Assembly: GCA_905197955.1 (NCBI GenBank)
Contig: CAJKAR010000059.1
Coordinates: forward strand, 1-16,229
DNA from: an uncultured Lentisphaeria bacterium
GTDB lineage: Bacteria > Verrucomicrobiota > Lentisphaeria > Victivallales > UBA1829
Reading direction: 5' to 3'
DNA length: 16,229 nucleotides
Shown: positions 8,501 through 14,906 of the stretch, piece by piece
Numbering within the stretch: the first letter of the stretch is position 1
How the letters are laid out: each line of letters opens with the position of its first letter
The notes under the pieces: generated by a model
Database searches by the model: none
What the model was told of the DNA's origin: nothing
What the model saw: only the letters and a program-made list of their open reading frames with translations
Program-made: the position numbers and the translations under genes

Positions 8501-9626
8501 AGGCGCGGGTCTGGGAAAGCGAGTGCCTCGGGTCTTCAAAAAATGTGATCTTCCAGCCGTAGGGACCTGTCTCAAACGAATCGTTCCAGATGCGCGGACG
8601 TGTCATATTCACGGATCGCTCTTGAGCGGAGATGACTTCGAAAGAGGCGTCATCGCCCCAGACGACAACTCCGGCATCTTTCTCCTGCGTTTCAAACGAA
8701 AGATAGAGCTGCAGCGTATGGACGGATTCTCCTTTCGATGGAATCACACCTTCCACATCGAGCCGTGTCCATGCCGAACCGATTGCAAGTTTTCGGATGC
8801 GGCGTATTTTATTTCCCGGAACAGTTCCTGTTACAAACAGTGAGGCAAATACCGGTTTCGAGGCCTTCAGGTAAATTCCGGTTTTGAAGGTATCTCCGCT
8901 TCTTGCTAAAAAGCGACCGCCCACCAGCTGGCAACGTCCGGTGAAATGAACTTCCATTGCCTGTTTCCCTGTTCTTGCATGATCGCCCTGGGAGACGCTG
9001 ATTTTGAAATTCCGGCTCTGACCGGTTCTCCGGAATTCCACGGGAACCATACCCGGAGAAGATTGTTCGAATCCGGGGTCCAGAATGGAGTTTTTCCGGA
9101 AATCATCCGGAGAGGTTTCCCGCAGATAAATGCGTCCGACATCCCATTCCCCATTCCCTAGAAATGCGATGAACGGTGTCACGGTCTGATTCGTTCCGCT
9201 GTTGAAAAAGATCGTTCCGCGAGTCCACTTCCGGGACCCTCCGAAACTTCTCGTTTCCTTTCCGTTCCAGATGTTTGATTCCCCTTCCGCCAGAAAGCCG
9301 GCAAAGAGATTGTATGCATAGATTTTATCCTGGCCATACTCGCCCCGGGTCCGAAACAGAAAAGACATCGTATACCATGTATTCTTTTTCACTGCAACGG
9401 TTTGCTTCAGTACGGCGCCATCCTTTCCCGCAAGATAATACAGGGGATCGGCAAGGCCTTCAAATGACTCGATCGATTTGCGTTCGACATGGCGGGTGCA
9501 GTTCCAGATTTCTTTCGGGGAGTTTAATTCGAAGTCCTTGAGGAGATTTCCCGGTTCATTGAACGCGAAAAGAAGCGTCGGAGGAAGTGTGCTGAGTGCT
9601 AGCAGAATACGTGATAGCAGATTCAT
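5538..9626 (-). CDS. Secreted multi-domain glycoside hydrolase (clan GH-A-like)
   Basis: A 1362-residue exported enzyme. Residues 1-21 are a signal peptide with likely cleavage after LFA21. Three jelly-roll (CBM4/9-like) modules seem to follow at about 27-170, 178-335 and 345-505, each opening with a NLLKDFE, ILDPGFE or IWNDSFE type strand. A beta domain (510-610) leads to a TIM barrel (about 620-930). The candidate acid/base is E757 in LMNETNG and the candidate nucleophile E878 in IWDTESG, about 120 residues apart as in clan GH-A (GH39-like layout). A C-terminal beta sandwich (975-1045), a helical linker, an Ig-like region (1070-1145) and a CBM9-like domain (1155-1355, GDGVEVYLDF) follow. 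Substrate is unknown. AAGGA lies 8 nt before the ATG. It is the last gene of its operon, 30 bp after the prepilin-like gene. Confidence 0.85.
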   Translation of the reverse strand: MNLLSRILLALSTLPPTLLFAFNEPGNLLKDFELNSPKEIWNCTRHVERKSIESFEGLADPLYYLAGKDGAVLKQTVAVKKNTWYTMSFLFRTRGEYGQDKIYAYNLFAGFLAEGESNIWNGKETRSFGGSRKWTRGTIFFNSGTNQTVTPFIAFLGNGEWDVGRIYLRETSPDDFRKNSILDPGFEQSSPGMVPVEFRRTGQSRNFKISVSQGDHARTGKQAMEVHFTGRCQLVGGRFLARSGDTFKTGIYLKASKPVFASLFVTGTVPGNKIRRIRKLAIGSAWTRLDVEGVIPSKGESVHTLQLYLSFETQEKDAGVVVWGDDASFEVISAQERSVNMTRPRIWNDSFETGPYGWKITFFEDPRHSLSQTRALSLDTSTSGHGSSSLKIQKSAMPASLKKKVAITSLPLRLDNQKEYVFSFMAKADRPTIISAAFPYKGIGSFKLTEQWQRFTSRPVKPNRWYIRPGWNEIRITSPLDGSTIWLDAIMLEAGSHTTPFRPAAEYEAGIFFPEPYKLFPLNEKHTAQIAAVSYEKDLKGSAELRISDLFGKILLQESCPISLKAGRALRWSREVPTGRTGYFRAEIRLLDSSRKERAKNITTYAVLASPRELPYEKSWCGILGGIDNSGRRGSTAADLALMGASLDETLDAIRLIGYKWIRIMGIGNWRNTEPVRGTYEWKWDEYLIALKRHRFGILAEFLSHDAQPWSNSGVTVKEVLQGGFHYTARAEDVAKFTADFARRYRGKLDSINLMNETNGYPPEEYLKIAEAVYQTFKKEAPEVLVQGPGYPAMVLPLLSGKDNTWITRALKLGLNKYNDIMGIHCYSPGHAHSLSSIMRDSVELLLTNQNMSFAEMRRLQIEKFKREYRNNRIWDTESGAIFNTVAEWMNSPAETRLPWYTEQVAAARMIRWNILRMAMGVERHFHFMFLFAAGISYHTLDLMNIDGTPRAGVAPLSTFYRLFDGSRFLGRVPLGGTTHLYVFRDFDGKAIAACWEPILENKPQGKIRFPKSAAITEVLDFTGNPLQGKNGEYPLGAAPIYLKSALSPEQFREELKKSKSVLESFRSALSVVADSRGKLLLEATAQNTGTEKIEKLKITLSDKRTGSLKNLSPGEKKHLRFPLKESATGTLSIEADFYGNNSRQHAALNKKLFRLDSARKPAVADGVIGKEEYSTLWNREFIRTGRGQTSPLSVKLYASWLPDRIQLAAEVIDSTYVPAKKGEEVSLGDGVEVYLDFSPGKDPFSPLYPEDAIRISVNPAFPEKPSFERNGLPAKSAVSFFDFEKIKAVSRRTNEGYLVELEIPMKKRLRENQLLGFNFTVMDHGNVPKPNQGLSLARSTCWNNVLAFELLQLKTEKDRKP

Positions 9627-9656
9627 CGGTGAATTCCTTTTTTATTCTGTCTTTGG

Positions 9657-10520
9657 TTATTTTGTGAATTTATTCCAGTTGAACGGAAACGAGCGGAAGA
9701 GCTGGTTGTAGCCGATTCCTGTATTGGGATTGAGTCTGGATTCGTAGGAACTTCGAGTCCAGCTTCGGACGGAACCGTCGGCCATGCCCATGTTTCCGCT
9801 TCCGCTGTGACAGAAAGCGAAGGCTCCGTAATAGGAGGCATTCACGGCTCCGGCGGCACAGTTGTTCCAACTTGTGACGGAGGCCTGCGGGATTGTCAGA
9901 TGCTGCTCGCCGAATGCGCCGGAGCTGATCTTTCCGGAGCAGGCAATGTATCCAAGTTCCGATGCCGTTTTCAGTTTCGACAGGTGATAGGCACTGCTGA
10001 TACCTGTCCCCGTATCGTTTTTCAGTCCTGTCTCATAACAGAACGCATCGGCAAATTCCGTTCCGGCGTTGGCGTAAAACATTCCATATCCTCTCTGCGC
10101 GGCATAGGAATAGTTGTTGGGCAGGGTGGGGCAGTTGACCAGTCGGAGATAATTCTGACTGACTTTGTAAAGGCCGAAACTGAACGGGGTGTAAGAGAAA
10201 TTTCCTGCATATCCGCCATAGAGAATGGCATCTGTCCAGGCGAAAAACTTTCCGCCGTTCAGGATATAATTGTCGCCGGAGAAGAGCGGGGGACAGCCGT
10301 ATCCCTGATAATCATCCATATAGGTCATCAGGGCGACCAGAAGCTGCCGCTGATTCCCCGTACAGGTTGCTTTCTGCGCAGCCGATTTCGCCTTGTGCAG
10401 TGCCGGAAGCAGAAGACTTGTCAGAATGGCGATGATCGCAATCGTGACCAGCAGTTCCACCAGAGTGAACCTCCGCCAATGGAATTTTGCCGTTATGCCG
10501 CTGAAAAAGAACCTGATCAT
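9657..10520 (-). CDS. Prepilin-like DUF1559-type protein
   Basis: A 287-residue type IV pilin-like protein. After a 17-residue basic leader comes FTLVELLVTIAIIAIL (from F18), the N-terminal methylation and cleavage motif with the conserved Glu at +5 (E22), and one hydrophobic helix. The body is rich in Gly, Tyr and Asn, with paired cysteines. It ends with CHSGSGNMGMADGSV (237-251), the H-x9-DG signature of DUF1559-type proteins. The residue before the cleavage point is Arg, not the usual Gly. The start is supported by AAAGGA, 12 nt upstream, which is a long spacing. It lies between a cytoplasmic isomerase-like gene (42 bp upstream) and the secreted hydrolase (30 bp downstream), so it is very likely co-transcribed. 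It may anchor, present or help export the hydrolase, or bind its substrate; none of these is shown by sequence. Confidence 0.88.
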   Translation of the reverse strand: MIRFFFSGITAKFHWRRFTLVELLVTIAIIAILTSLLLPALHKAKSAAQKATCTGNQRQLLVALMTYMDDYQGYGCPPLFSGDNYILNGGKFFAWTDAILYGGYAGNFSYTPFSFGLYKVSQNYLRLVNCPTLPNNYSYAAQRGYGMFYANAGTEFADAFCYETGLKNDTGTGISSAYHLSKLKTASELGYIACSGKISSGAFGEQHLTIPQASVTSWNNCAAGAVNASYYGAFAFCHSGSGNMGMADGSVRSWTRSSYESRLNPNTGIGYNQLFRSFPFNWNKFTK

Positions 10521-10562
10521 GTTGGAATAACATCCTTTCTCTTGAATTGAGCGTTAGATTTT

Positions 10563-11639
10563 TCATTCAGGATTTTTGCATGCAGAAATCCTTTGATCTT
10601 CTTTCCGAAAAGTTTCTTTAGGAGAAGTTCTCCGTATTCCAGAACTCTCTGCGGAAGAGCGAAGTGCAATGAAGTTCCTCTCCGGAAATTCGGCAGAAGG
10701 GTTGAGAGGTTCCGGAAGCGGCTGATTTTCATGAGGAGCCTGACCCCTTGCAAGCAGAAAGTGCAGATAACCTGCGGCGAAAACGATCTCTTTTTCCAGC
10801 GGGAAATTCCGCAGTTGAGGAACGGTGCGGCGGATTTTCACAGTCGGCCCGGTAAGCTCCATCATGAGGGGGCCCTCGTAGCCGGTTTCGAGAATTGCCG
10901 GGAGGAGCGATTCCCAGTCGATCCAGCCGAAGCCGGGGGCCTGATGATCATCATTCATGCCGAAGTTGTCTTGAAGATGCGTCGTGAAAAGTTTTCTGCC
11001 GATGCGGTGCACCAGATTCGGAAGAGTCTGCTTTTCACTGCCGGAAAGAAGCCGGTTCACTCCTTCTTTCCGTCCTCCGGTCTGTCCGAGCAGACAGTGT
11101 CCCGTATCAAGATTGATTCCGACATCTTCCCGGTTCAACGCCTCAACGACCTGAAGAACCAGCTCCGCATCGGGAAGAATAGTTCCATTTTCATCCGGAT
11201 AGAGGCAGGTCTCGACTGCCAGACGCACTCCGTTCGTATGGGTCAGATCCGCCACTTTCCCGATCACATCCAGATCCCGTTCGAAATCCACATACGGACA
11301 CAGGTTCGGAAGGTGACAGACCATCACGCGGCACCCCAGTGCGGCGCAGACTTCCGCCTCATGCTTCTGAATCGCAAGATATTCTTCCAGACGATCGCCG
11401 ACATTCAAATGTTCGGAGTGAATGCTCCATGTTTCGAATCCCAGTCCGCGTGCAAGTTTTCCGATTTCCACCGCTTCTTCCGGCGAAATCTCCGTGACAT
11501 GTGAGAACTCCAGCGCTCCGATCAGCTCCCGATAGCGTGCATACCTGTTCAATAAATTCCGGTAAGCGTCACAAGTGTAGAATCCGTAGACTCCATCCGA
11601 AACCGCATCTACCAGATTGCATCCGATTGTTCTTTTCAT
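10563..11639 (-). CDS. Sugar phosphate isomerase/epimerase-like TIM-barrel protein
   Basis: A 358-residue cytoplasmic protein of the xylose isomerase-like/AP endonuclease 2 superfamily. Candidate metal ligands, numbered from MKRT, are E143 in LAVETCLYP, D178 and H181 in LDTGH, H221 in THLQDN, H232 in DDHQAPGFGWIDW and E261 in MMELTG. WSIHSEHLN at 71-79 is the family's early histidine motif. It probably isomerises or epimerises a sugar or keto-sugar released by the hydrolase of the same operon. I start at ATG 11639; the frame reaches a TTG at 11648, but that is only 3 nt from the AAGG. Spacing from AAGG to the ATG is 12 nt. The last 60 residues after LHFLLARG are proline-rich and polar, unlike the fold, and may be an extension or the result of a frame change. 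It is the first gene of the minus-strand operon. Confidence 0.82.
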   Translation of the reverse strand: MKRTIGCNLVDAVSDGVYGFYTCDAYRNLLNRYARYRELIGALEFSHVTEISPEEAVEIGKLARGLGFETWSIHSEHLNVGDRLEEYLAIQKHEAEVCAALGCRVMVCHLPNLCPYVDFERDLDVIGKVADLTHTNGVRLAVETCLYPDENGTILPDAELVLQVVEALNREDVGINLDTGHCLLGQTGGRKEGVNRLLSGSEKQTLPNLVHRIGRKLFTTHLQDNFGMNDDHQAPGFGWIDWESLLPAILETGYEGPLMMELTGPTVKIRRTVPQLRNFPLEKEIVFAAGYLHFLLARGQAPHENQPLPEPLNPSAEFPERNFIALRSSAESSGIRRTSPKETFRKEDQRISACKNPE

Positions 11640-11679
11640 AACCGTCAAACACCTTCTTTTCCAGTTTTTTGCTGTTATT

Positions 11680-11708
11680 TATATACTACAAAACTATTTT
11701 TATGACAA
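11680..11708 (-). promoter_or_regulatory. Promoter of the isomerase-prepilin-hydrolase operon
   Basis: On the minus strand TTGTCA (11708-11703) is separated by exactly 17 bp from TATATA (11685-11680), a good sigma70-type match. The start of transcription would be near 11673, about 34 bp before the first ATG. No other promoter-like pair this good is seen in the spacer on this strand. Confidence 0.65.
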
Positions 11709-11728
11709 GAGGTGTTGGAAAAATAGTT
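11692..11728. promoter_or_regulatory. 10-bp inverted repeat, candidate operator 1
   Basis: AACTATTTTT (11692-11701) and AAAAATAGTT (11719-11728) are perfect inverted copies separated by 17 bp. The left arm lies between the -35 and -10 of the minus-strand promoter. The right arm touches the -35 of the plus-strand promoter. A dimeric regulator bound here could control both directions. The likely ligand-responsive protein is the adjacent GntR-type regulator. Confidence 0.55.
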
Positions 11729-11754
11729 GAAATTATTCAAAGTCTTATTATATT
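11727..11754 (+). promoter_or_regulatory. Promoter of the GntR-SBP regulator gene
   Basis: TTGAAA (11727-11732), a 16-bp spacer and TATATT (11749-11754) form a sigma70-like promoter. It would start transcription about 20 bp before the ribosome binding site TGGAG at 11771-11775. Confidence 0.6.
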
Positions 11755-11768
11755 TTTATAAAGACTTT
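11739..11768. promoter_or_regulatory. 8-bp inverted repeat, candidate operator 2
   Basis: AAAGTCTT (11739-11746) and AAGACTTT (11761-11768) are perfect inverted copies 14 bp apart. They bracket the -10 box of the regulator's own promoter, a position suited to autorepression. The sequence differs from that of operator candidate 1. Confidence 0.5.
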
Positions 11769-11782
11769 TTTGGAGAAGAAAA

Positions 11783-13264
11783 ATGAAAGCAGGGAAACAG
11801 ATCACGCAACGGGAAAAACTCTGCGAATCGCTGATCCGCCGGATTCAGAACGAGGAGTGGGCGCATGGGACACGCCTGCCGTCTTTTGATGCCTTGAGAC
11901 GGGAATATAAGGTTTCTCTGATTACGGTTATCGGCGCGGTCCGTCTGGCGGAGGAGAGGGGATTTGTGGAGACACGTCAGGGAAGCGGAACTTATGTGAC
12001 ATGGCGCAGGGAAGATGTCTTTTTCCCGTATGTGAAACGGAACGACCGGAAAATCGAAGTAACTCATGCTCTGCTGGAACCTTCACCGCTTTCCCGCTTT
12101 ATCATGCGACAGCTTGCGGAATGCTTCATGAAGGTCTATACCGATGTGAATATCCGTCTGGTGGAGATCAAAGCTTCGCGGCATCAGAGCGATCCCTATC
12201 TTCAGCGGATTACGAATGGCGAGGTGCCGTGCTGCGGCGAATTTTTCTGGCACTCCGTTTATGCGAAACTGGATGCATTGATTCCTCTGGATGAACTGCC
12301 GGGATTTACTTCTTTGCAGGAGGAGCTTCTGCCGCAGGCGTTCTACCGAACCAGCGGAGGATCGGGAGAAGTACGCTGTCATGCAATTTACCAGAGTTTC
12401 GGGCTTCCGAGCCATGTGCTTGTGAATCGGAACTGGCTGAATGCACTGCATGTTTCGCTGCCGGAAACGGTCTTCAACTGGACGCAGATTGCTAGGATGC
12501 TTCGTCATGCCGGCGGGAAAAAAATGCCGGCGGATCTTTACGCCGGGGCGCTTCAGATCCCGAACGCATGGCATGGGGTCAAGTGTTATCTGGAAATGAT
12601 GGGGCAGAGCGTCTTCGGAAAGGAATACGATCCCCTTGCCGGAGATACAACGGAACAGATCCTGTGTTCGGAGAGTGCTCGGAATGCTCTGGAGAATCTT
12701 CAGGAGTTTCTGTCGCTGTGTCCGGGCGGAATCCTGCTGGGAAAGCCGGATGAGAATTTCGCAGTCGGACGGGTTGGAATTCTGCCGTTTGCCTCGTCAT
12801 GGACACATCATATTCTTTCGACAATGAATGCTGAGTGGGAGAATCTTGCCGGGCTTTTTCCAGCGATTCTTCCGGAAAAAGCATACCGGCCGTTTTATTC
12901 CGGATTCAGCATCGGTATTTTCCGCGACGGCATCCGGAGTCGGGAACAGCTGCTGAGCGCATGGAGCTGGATGAAATTTCTTCTTTCCCGACAGGCTCAG
13001 GAGCTGGGATCTCAGACTATGACTCTGACGGTCCGTCAGGATGCGGCGCCTTATCTGGAGGAAGTCAATCCGGAGGTTTGCAAGCTGACGAAAAAAATTC
13101 TGAAGAACGCGGTTCCCCAGCCGGATTTTGTCGGGATGCGGCGTGTGTTTTCTGATCTGAGTCCGATTCTTCGCGCATTCCTGCGCAGAGAGTTCAATGC
13201 ACAGCAATGTCTGGTAAAGCTCCGGAATGTTGTGTGTAATTCCCGCAGTTTCGGAGGTCGGTAA
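11783..13264 (+). CDS. GntR-type regulator with solute-binding-protein sensor domain
   Basis: A 493-residue cytoplasmic transcription factor. Residues 5-73 are a GntR winged helix, with RLPSFDALRREYKVSLITVI (31-50) and RQGSGTYV (65-72). The remaining 400 residues resemble an ABC-transporter family 1 extracellular sugar-binding protein. There is a first strand and helix with FMKVYTDVNIRLVEI, then IPLDELPGF, LVNRNWLNALHVSLPETVFN in the place of the usual TWDEL region, FAVGRVGILPF, and a late AWSWMKFLLSRQAQE helix followed by the end-of-fold segment. There is no signal peptide, so the sugar-binding fold would work inside the cell as ligand sensor. GGAG lies 7 nt before the ATG. It is divergent from the isomerase-prepilin-hydrolase operon, its probable target. 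The ligand is unknown; a breakdown product of the hydrolase substrate is a fair guess. Confidence 0.82.
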   Translation: MKAGKQITQREKLCESLIRRIQNEEWAHGTRLPSFDALRREYKVSLITVIGAVRLAEERGFVETRQGSGTYVTWRREDVFFPYVKRNDRKIEVTHALLEPSPLSRFIMRQLAECFMKVYTDVNIRLVEIKASRHQSDPYLQRITNGEVPCCGEFFWHSVYAKLDALIPLDELPGFTSLQEELLPQAFYRTSGGSGEVRCHAIYQSFGLPSHVLVNRNWLNALHVSLPETVFNWTQIARMLRHAGGKKMPADLYAGALQIPNAWHGVKCYLEMMGQSVFGKEYDPLAGDTTEQILCSESARNALENLQEFLSLCPGGILLGKPDENFAVGRVGILPFASSWTHHILSTMNAEWENLAGLFPAILPEKAYRPFYSGFSIGIFRDGIRSREQLLSAWSWMKFLLSRQAQELGSQTMTLTVRQDAAPYLEEVNPEVCKLTKKILKNAVPQPDFVGMRRVFSDLSPILRAFLRREFNAQQCLVKLRNVVCNSRSFGGR

Positions 13265-13635
13265 ATTACAAGGGTATACTCCTGCGAGAAGAGGTGTGTT
13301 CCTGCTTGGAATTGAGAATGCAGAAAGTTCAGAACGGAGAACTCGGGAAATACTGAGTTGAAGAGAGACCGCTTGTGGCACTGTCTGTTTGAGGGAAATC
13401 CGGTGTTCTGAAATTGAATTCAGAAGTCGCCGGGGATAAGCGTGGTCTGCAAATGGAATATCAGATCATGGATTTCCTTCGTTTCATGTGTTGTCGTCAT
13501 CGGGTTCGTGACAGCTGGTTCCGAATACAAAAAAACAGAGGAACTCTTCCGCTCTTGAAATTTCTTTTCAGCCGATGGAAAGGAAACGATACCTGTTTGC
13601 CCTTATGGGAAACTTATCCTGCGTATTTTTGAGAA

Positions 13636-13659
13636 ATGTGATAAAAGTCAATATCACAT
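13636..13659. promoter_or_regulatory. 8-bp dyad, possible regulator site
   Basis: ATGTGATA (13636-13643) and TATCACAT (13652-13659) are perfect inverted copies with an 8-bp centre. The half site TGTGA resembles that of CRP-type proteins, but the spacing is too wide for a standard CRP site. It lies about 140 bp upstream of the promoter. No T run follows. Confidence 0.35.
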
Positions 13660-13754
13660 CTTTATCCAAAAAATGTTTCGCATTCATTTTCTGGACAATG
13701 GCTGTTTTCCCGTAAGAAGTTTGAAGGTTTTCTGCTTGAGCGCGGGGCGTTTCC

Positions 13755-13778
13755 AGTGGTAAAGCTGTTTTTACCACT
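13755..13778. promoter_or_regulatory. 9-bp dyad upstream of second regulator, candidate operator
   Basis: AGTGGTAAA (13755-13763) and TTTACCACT (13770-13778) are perfect inverted copies with a 6-bp centre. The dyad ends 17 bp before the -35 of the regulator promoter. Position and symmetry suit the binding site of a GntR or LacI-type dimer, most simply the adjacent regulator. Because TTTT follows on the plus strand, it could also be a weak terminator for read-through from upstream. Confidence 0.5.
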
Positions 13779-13795
13779 TTTCCTGTTCCATCCTA

Positions 13796-13823
13796 TTGCT
13801 TTTTTTTTGAAATATATTATAAT
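13796..13823 (+). promoter_or_regulatory. Promoter of second regulator-prepilin operon
   Basis: TTGCTT (13796-13801), a 16-bp spacer and a perfect TATAAT (13818-13823) form a sigma70-like promoter. The predicted start near 13830 is just before the strong ribosome binding site GAAGGAG (13834-13840), giving a very short leader. Confidence 0.65.
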
Positions 13824-13847
13824 TTATGACAAAGAAGGAGAGTTGAT

Positions 13848-14906
13848 TTGGGGTATAAAAATGCAAAGGAATTCATGAAGATCCGGGCGGAACTGTTTTG
13901 CCAGATGAGCAGTCAGAAATCGCCCCGGAAGACGTTGCCGTCTTTGCGGAAACTGGCGGAAGAGTTTTCCGTTTCCCATCCGACAGTCATGCGGGCGGTG
14001 CACTCCCTGATTGAAGATGGATTCCTTTCGGTGGAGAAAAAAGGAGGATATCGAAGCCTTCTGGATTCCGCCGATCAGGCAAAGATGCATATTTACGGAT
14101 TGGTGAACGGAGTCGGCAATTATTCATTTGAATTCAAATCGCAATGGGAATTGAATATTCCGCTGGTCCGGAGTCTCTTTGCCCGCGGCAATCTGATTTG
14201 TACGAAGAATATCTTTCTGGATAAACCGGAAAATCTTCAGGCGGCCGTCTATGAAAACGGTCTTTCCGGAATTCTTCTTTCCGGCTCCAGCGTCAGAATA
14301 ATGGAGGAGGCACGGAAATTAAAGGATCGGATGGATATTCCGATTGCCGCATTCTATTCCCCGGGACGGAGTATCTCCGTTGCCGCACCGGATCAGAACG
14401 CCTTTTTGCAGATTTTTGAGATGATGGCCGCTCAAAAACGCAGAAAAGTACTGCTGATTATCCGGGAATCCCTGCTTTTTTATGCCGAGATCCTCGCGGT
14501 TACGGAACGTGCCCGCTCCATGTTCGGTATGGAACTGACCATTCTTTCCGGGACGGAGAACGGGATCTCCTCTGCACTTCAGGGCCTGTATGGGAGCGGA
14601 ATTCATTTTGATGGAGTCATCTTCTTCAGCACGCTTCAGAATATTTACCGGCAGATATGTGAATACGAGGATATGGATAAGTGCTGTCTGATGATCGATC
14701 AATTTGAACTCTTCCGTGATATGAACTATACGGGTTATCTTTACCGTTTTGATTTGGAATCCGCAGCGGAGAAACTCATAGAACATTTTCTGCAGCAGGG
14801 AACAGAAAATGAAAGAAAGATCTTCATTCCCATGCAGCTCTCTTTTGAACAATATAAAAACGGGGTTCGGCAGGCCATTTTTCAGAAAGGAGTGTGGATG
14901 TCATGA
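13848..14906 (+). CDS. GntR-headed, LacI-type sugar-sensing regulator
   Basis: A 352-residue cytoplasmic transcription factor. Residues 1-68 form a GntR-type winged helix with LPSLRKLAEEFSVSHPTVMR (29-48) and HSLIEDGFLSVEKKGGY. The rest resembles the periplasmic-binding-protein-like sensor of LacI/GalR regulators: HIYGLVNGV opens the first lobe, then GLSGILLSGS, DIPIAAFYSP, VAAPDQNAFLQIFEMM and KRRKVLLIIRE. The start is taken as TTG 13848, because AAGGAG (13835-13840) lies 7 nt before it and the N-terminal helix is then complete. The in-frame ATG at 13875 has AAAGGA only 4 nt away and would cut that helix. The stop overlaps the start of the prepilin-like gene (ATGA), so regulator and prepilin are made from one message. 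It probably controls its own operon. Ligand unknown. Confidence 0.8.
   Translation: MGYKNAKEFMKIRAELFCQMSSQKSPRKTLPSLRKLAEEFSVSHPTVMRAVHSLIEDGFLSVEKKGGYRSLLDSADQAKMHIYGLVNGVGNYSFEFKSQWELNIPLVRSLFARGNLICTKNIFLDKPENLQAAVYENGLSGILLSGSSVRIMEEARKLKDRMDIPIAAFYSPGRSISVAAPDQNAFLQIFEMMAAQKRRKVLLIIRESLLFYAEILAVTERARSMFGMELTILSGTENGISSALQGLYGSGIHFDGVIFFSTLQNIYRQICEYEDMDKCCLMIDQFELFRDMNYTGYLYRFDLESAAEKLIEHFLQQGTENERKIFIPMQLSFEQYKNGVRQAIFQKGVWMS

Larger units (their letters stand above)
13265..13847. other. 583-bp leader with several dyads, no gene
   Basis: No credible coding sequence was found here; the open frames lack ribosome binding sites and family features. It holds three perfect dyads: TTCTGAA/TTCAGAA (13406-13425), ATGTGATA/TATCACAT (13636-13659) and AGTGGTAAA/TTTACCACT (13755-13778). 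A promoter sits at 13796-13823. No terminator for the upstream regulator gene was recognised, so read-through into this region is possible. Confidence 0.5.

Noticed and set aside
9807..10550. 247-codon plus-strand frame across the prepilin-like gene
   Set aside because: The minus strand carries a clear FTLVELL prepilin motif and the DUF1559-type end signature; the plus frame has neither start signal nor pattern.
10517..10753. 78-codon minus-strand frame overlapping the end of the isomerase-like gene
   Set aside because: It opens with a TTG without ribosome binding site and lies inside a longer frame; I kept it only as a hint for a possible frame change.
10593..11504. 303-codon plus-strand frame across the isomerase-like gene
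   Set aside because: The minus frame holds a complete set of metal-ligand motifs (VET, LDTGH, THLQDN, MELTG); the plus frame is Phe/Arg-rich and unrecognisable.
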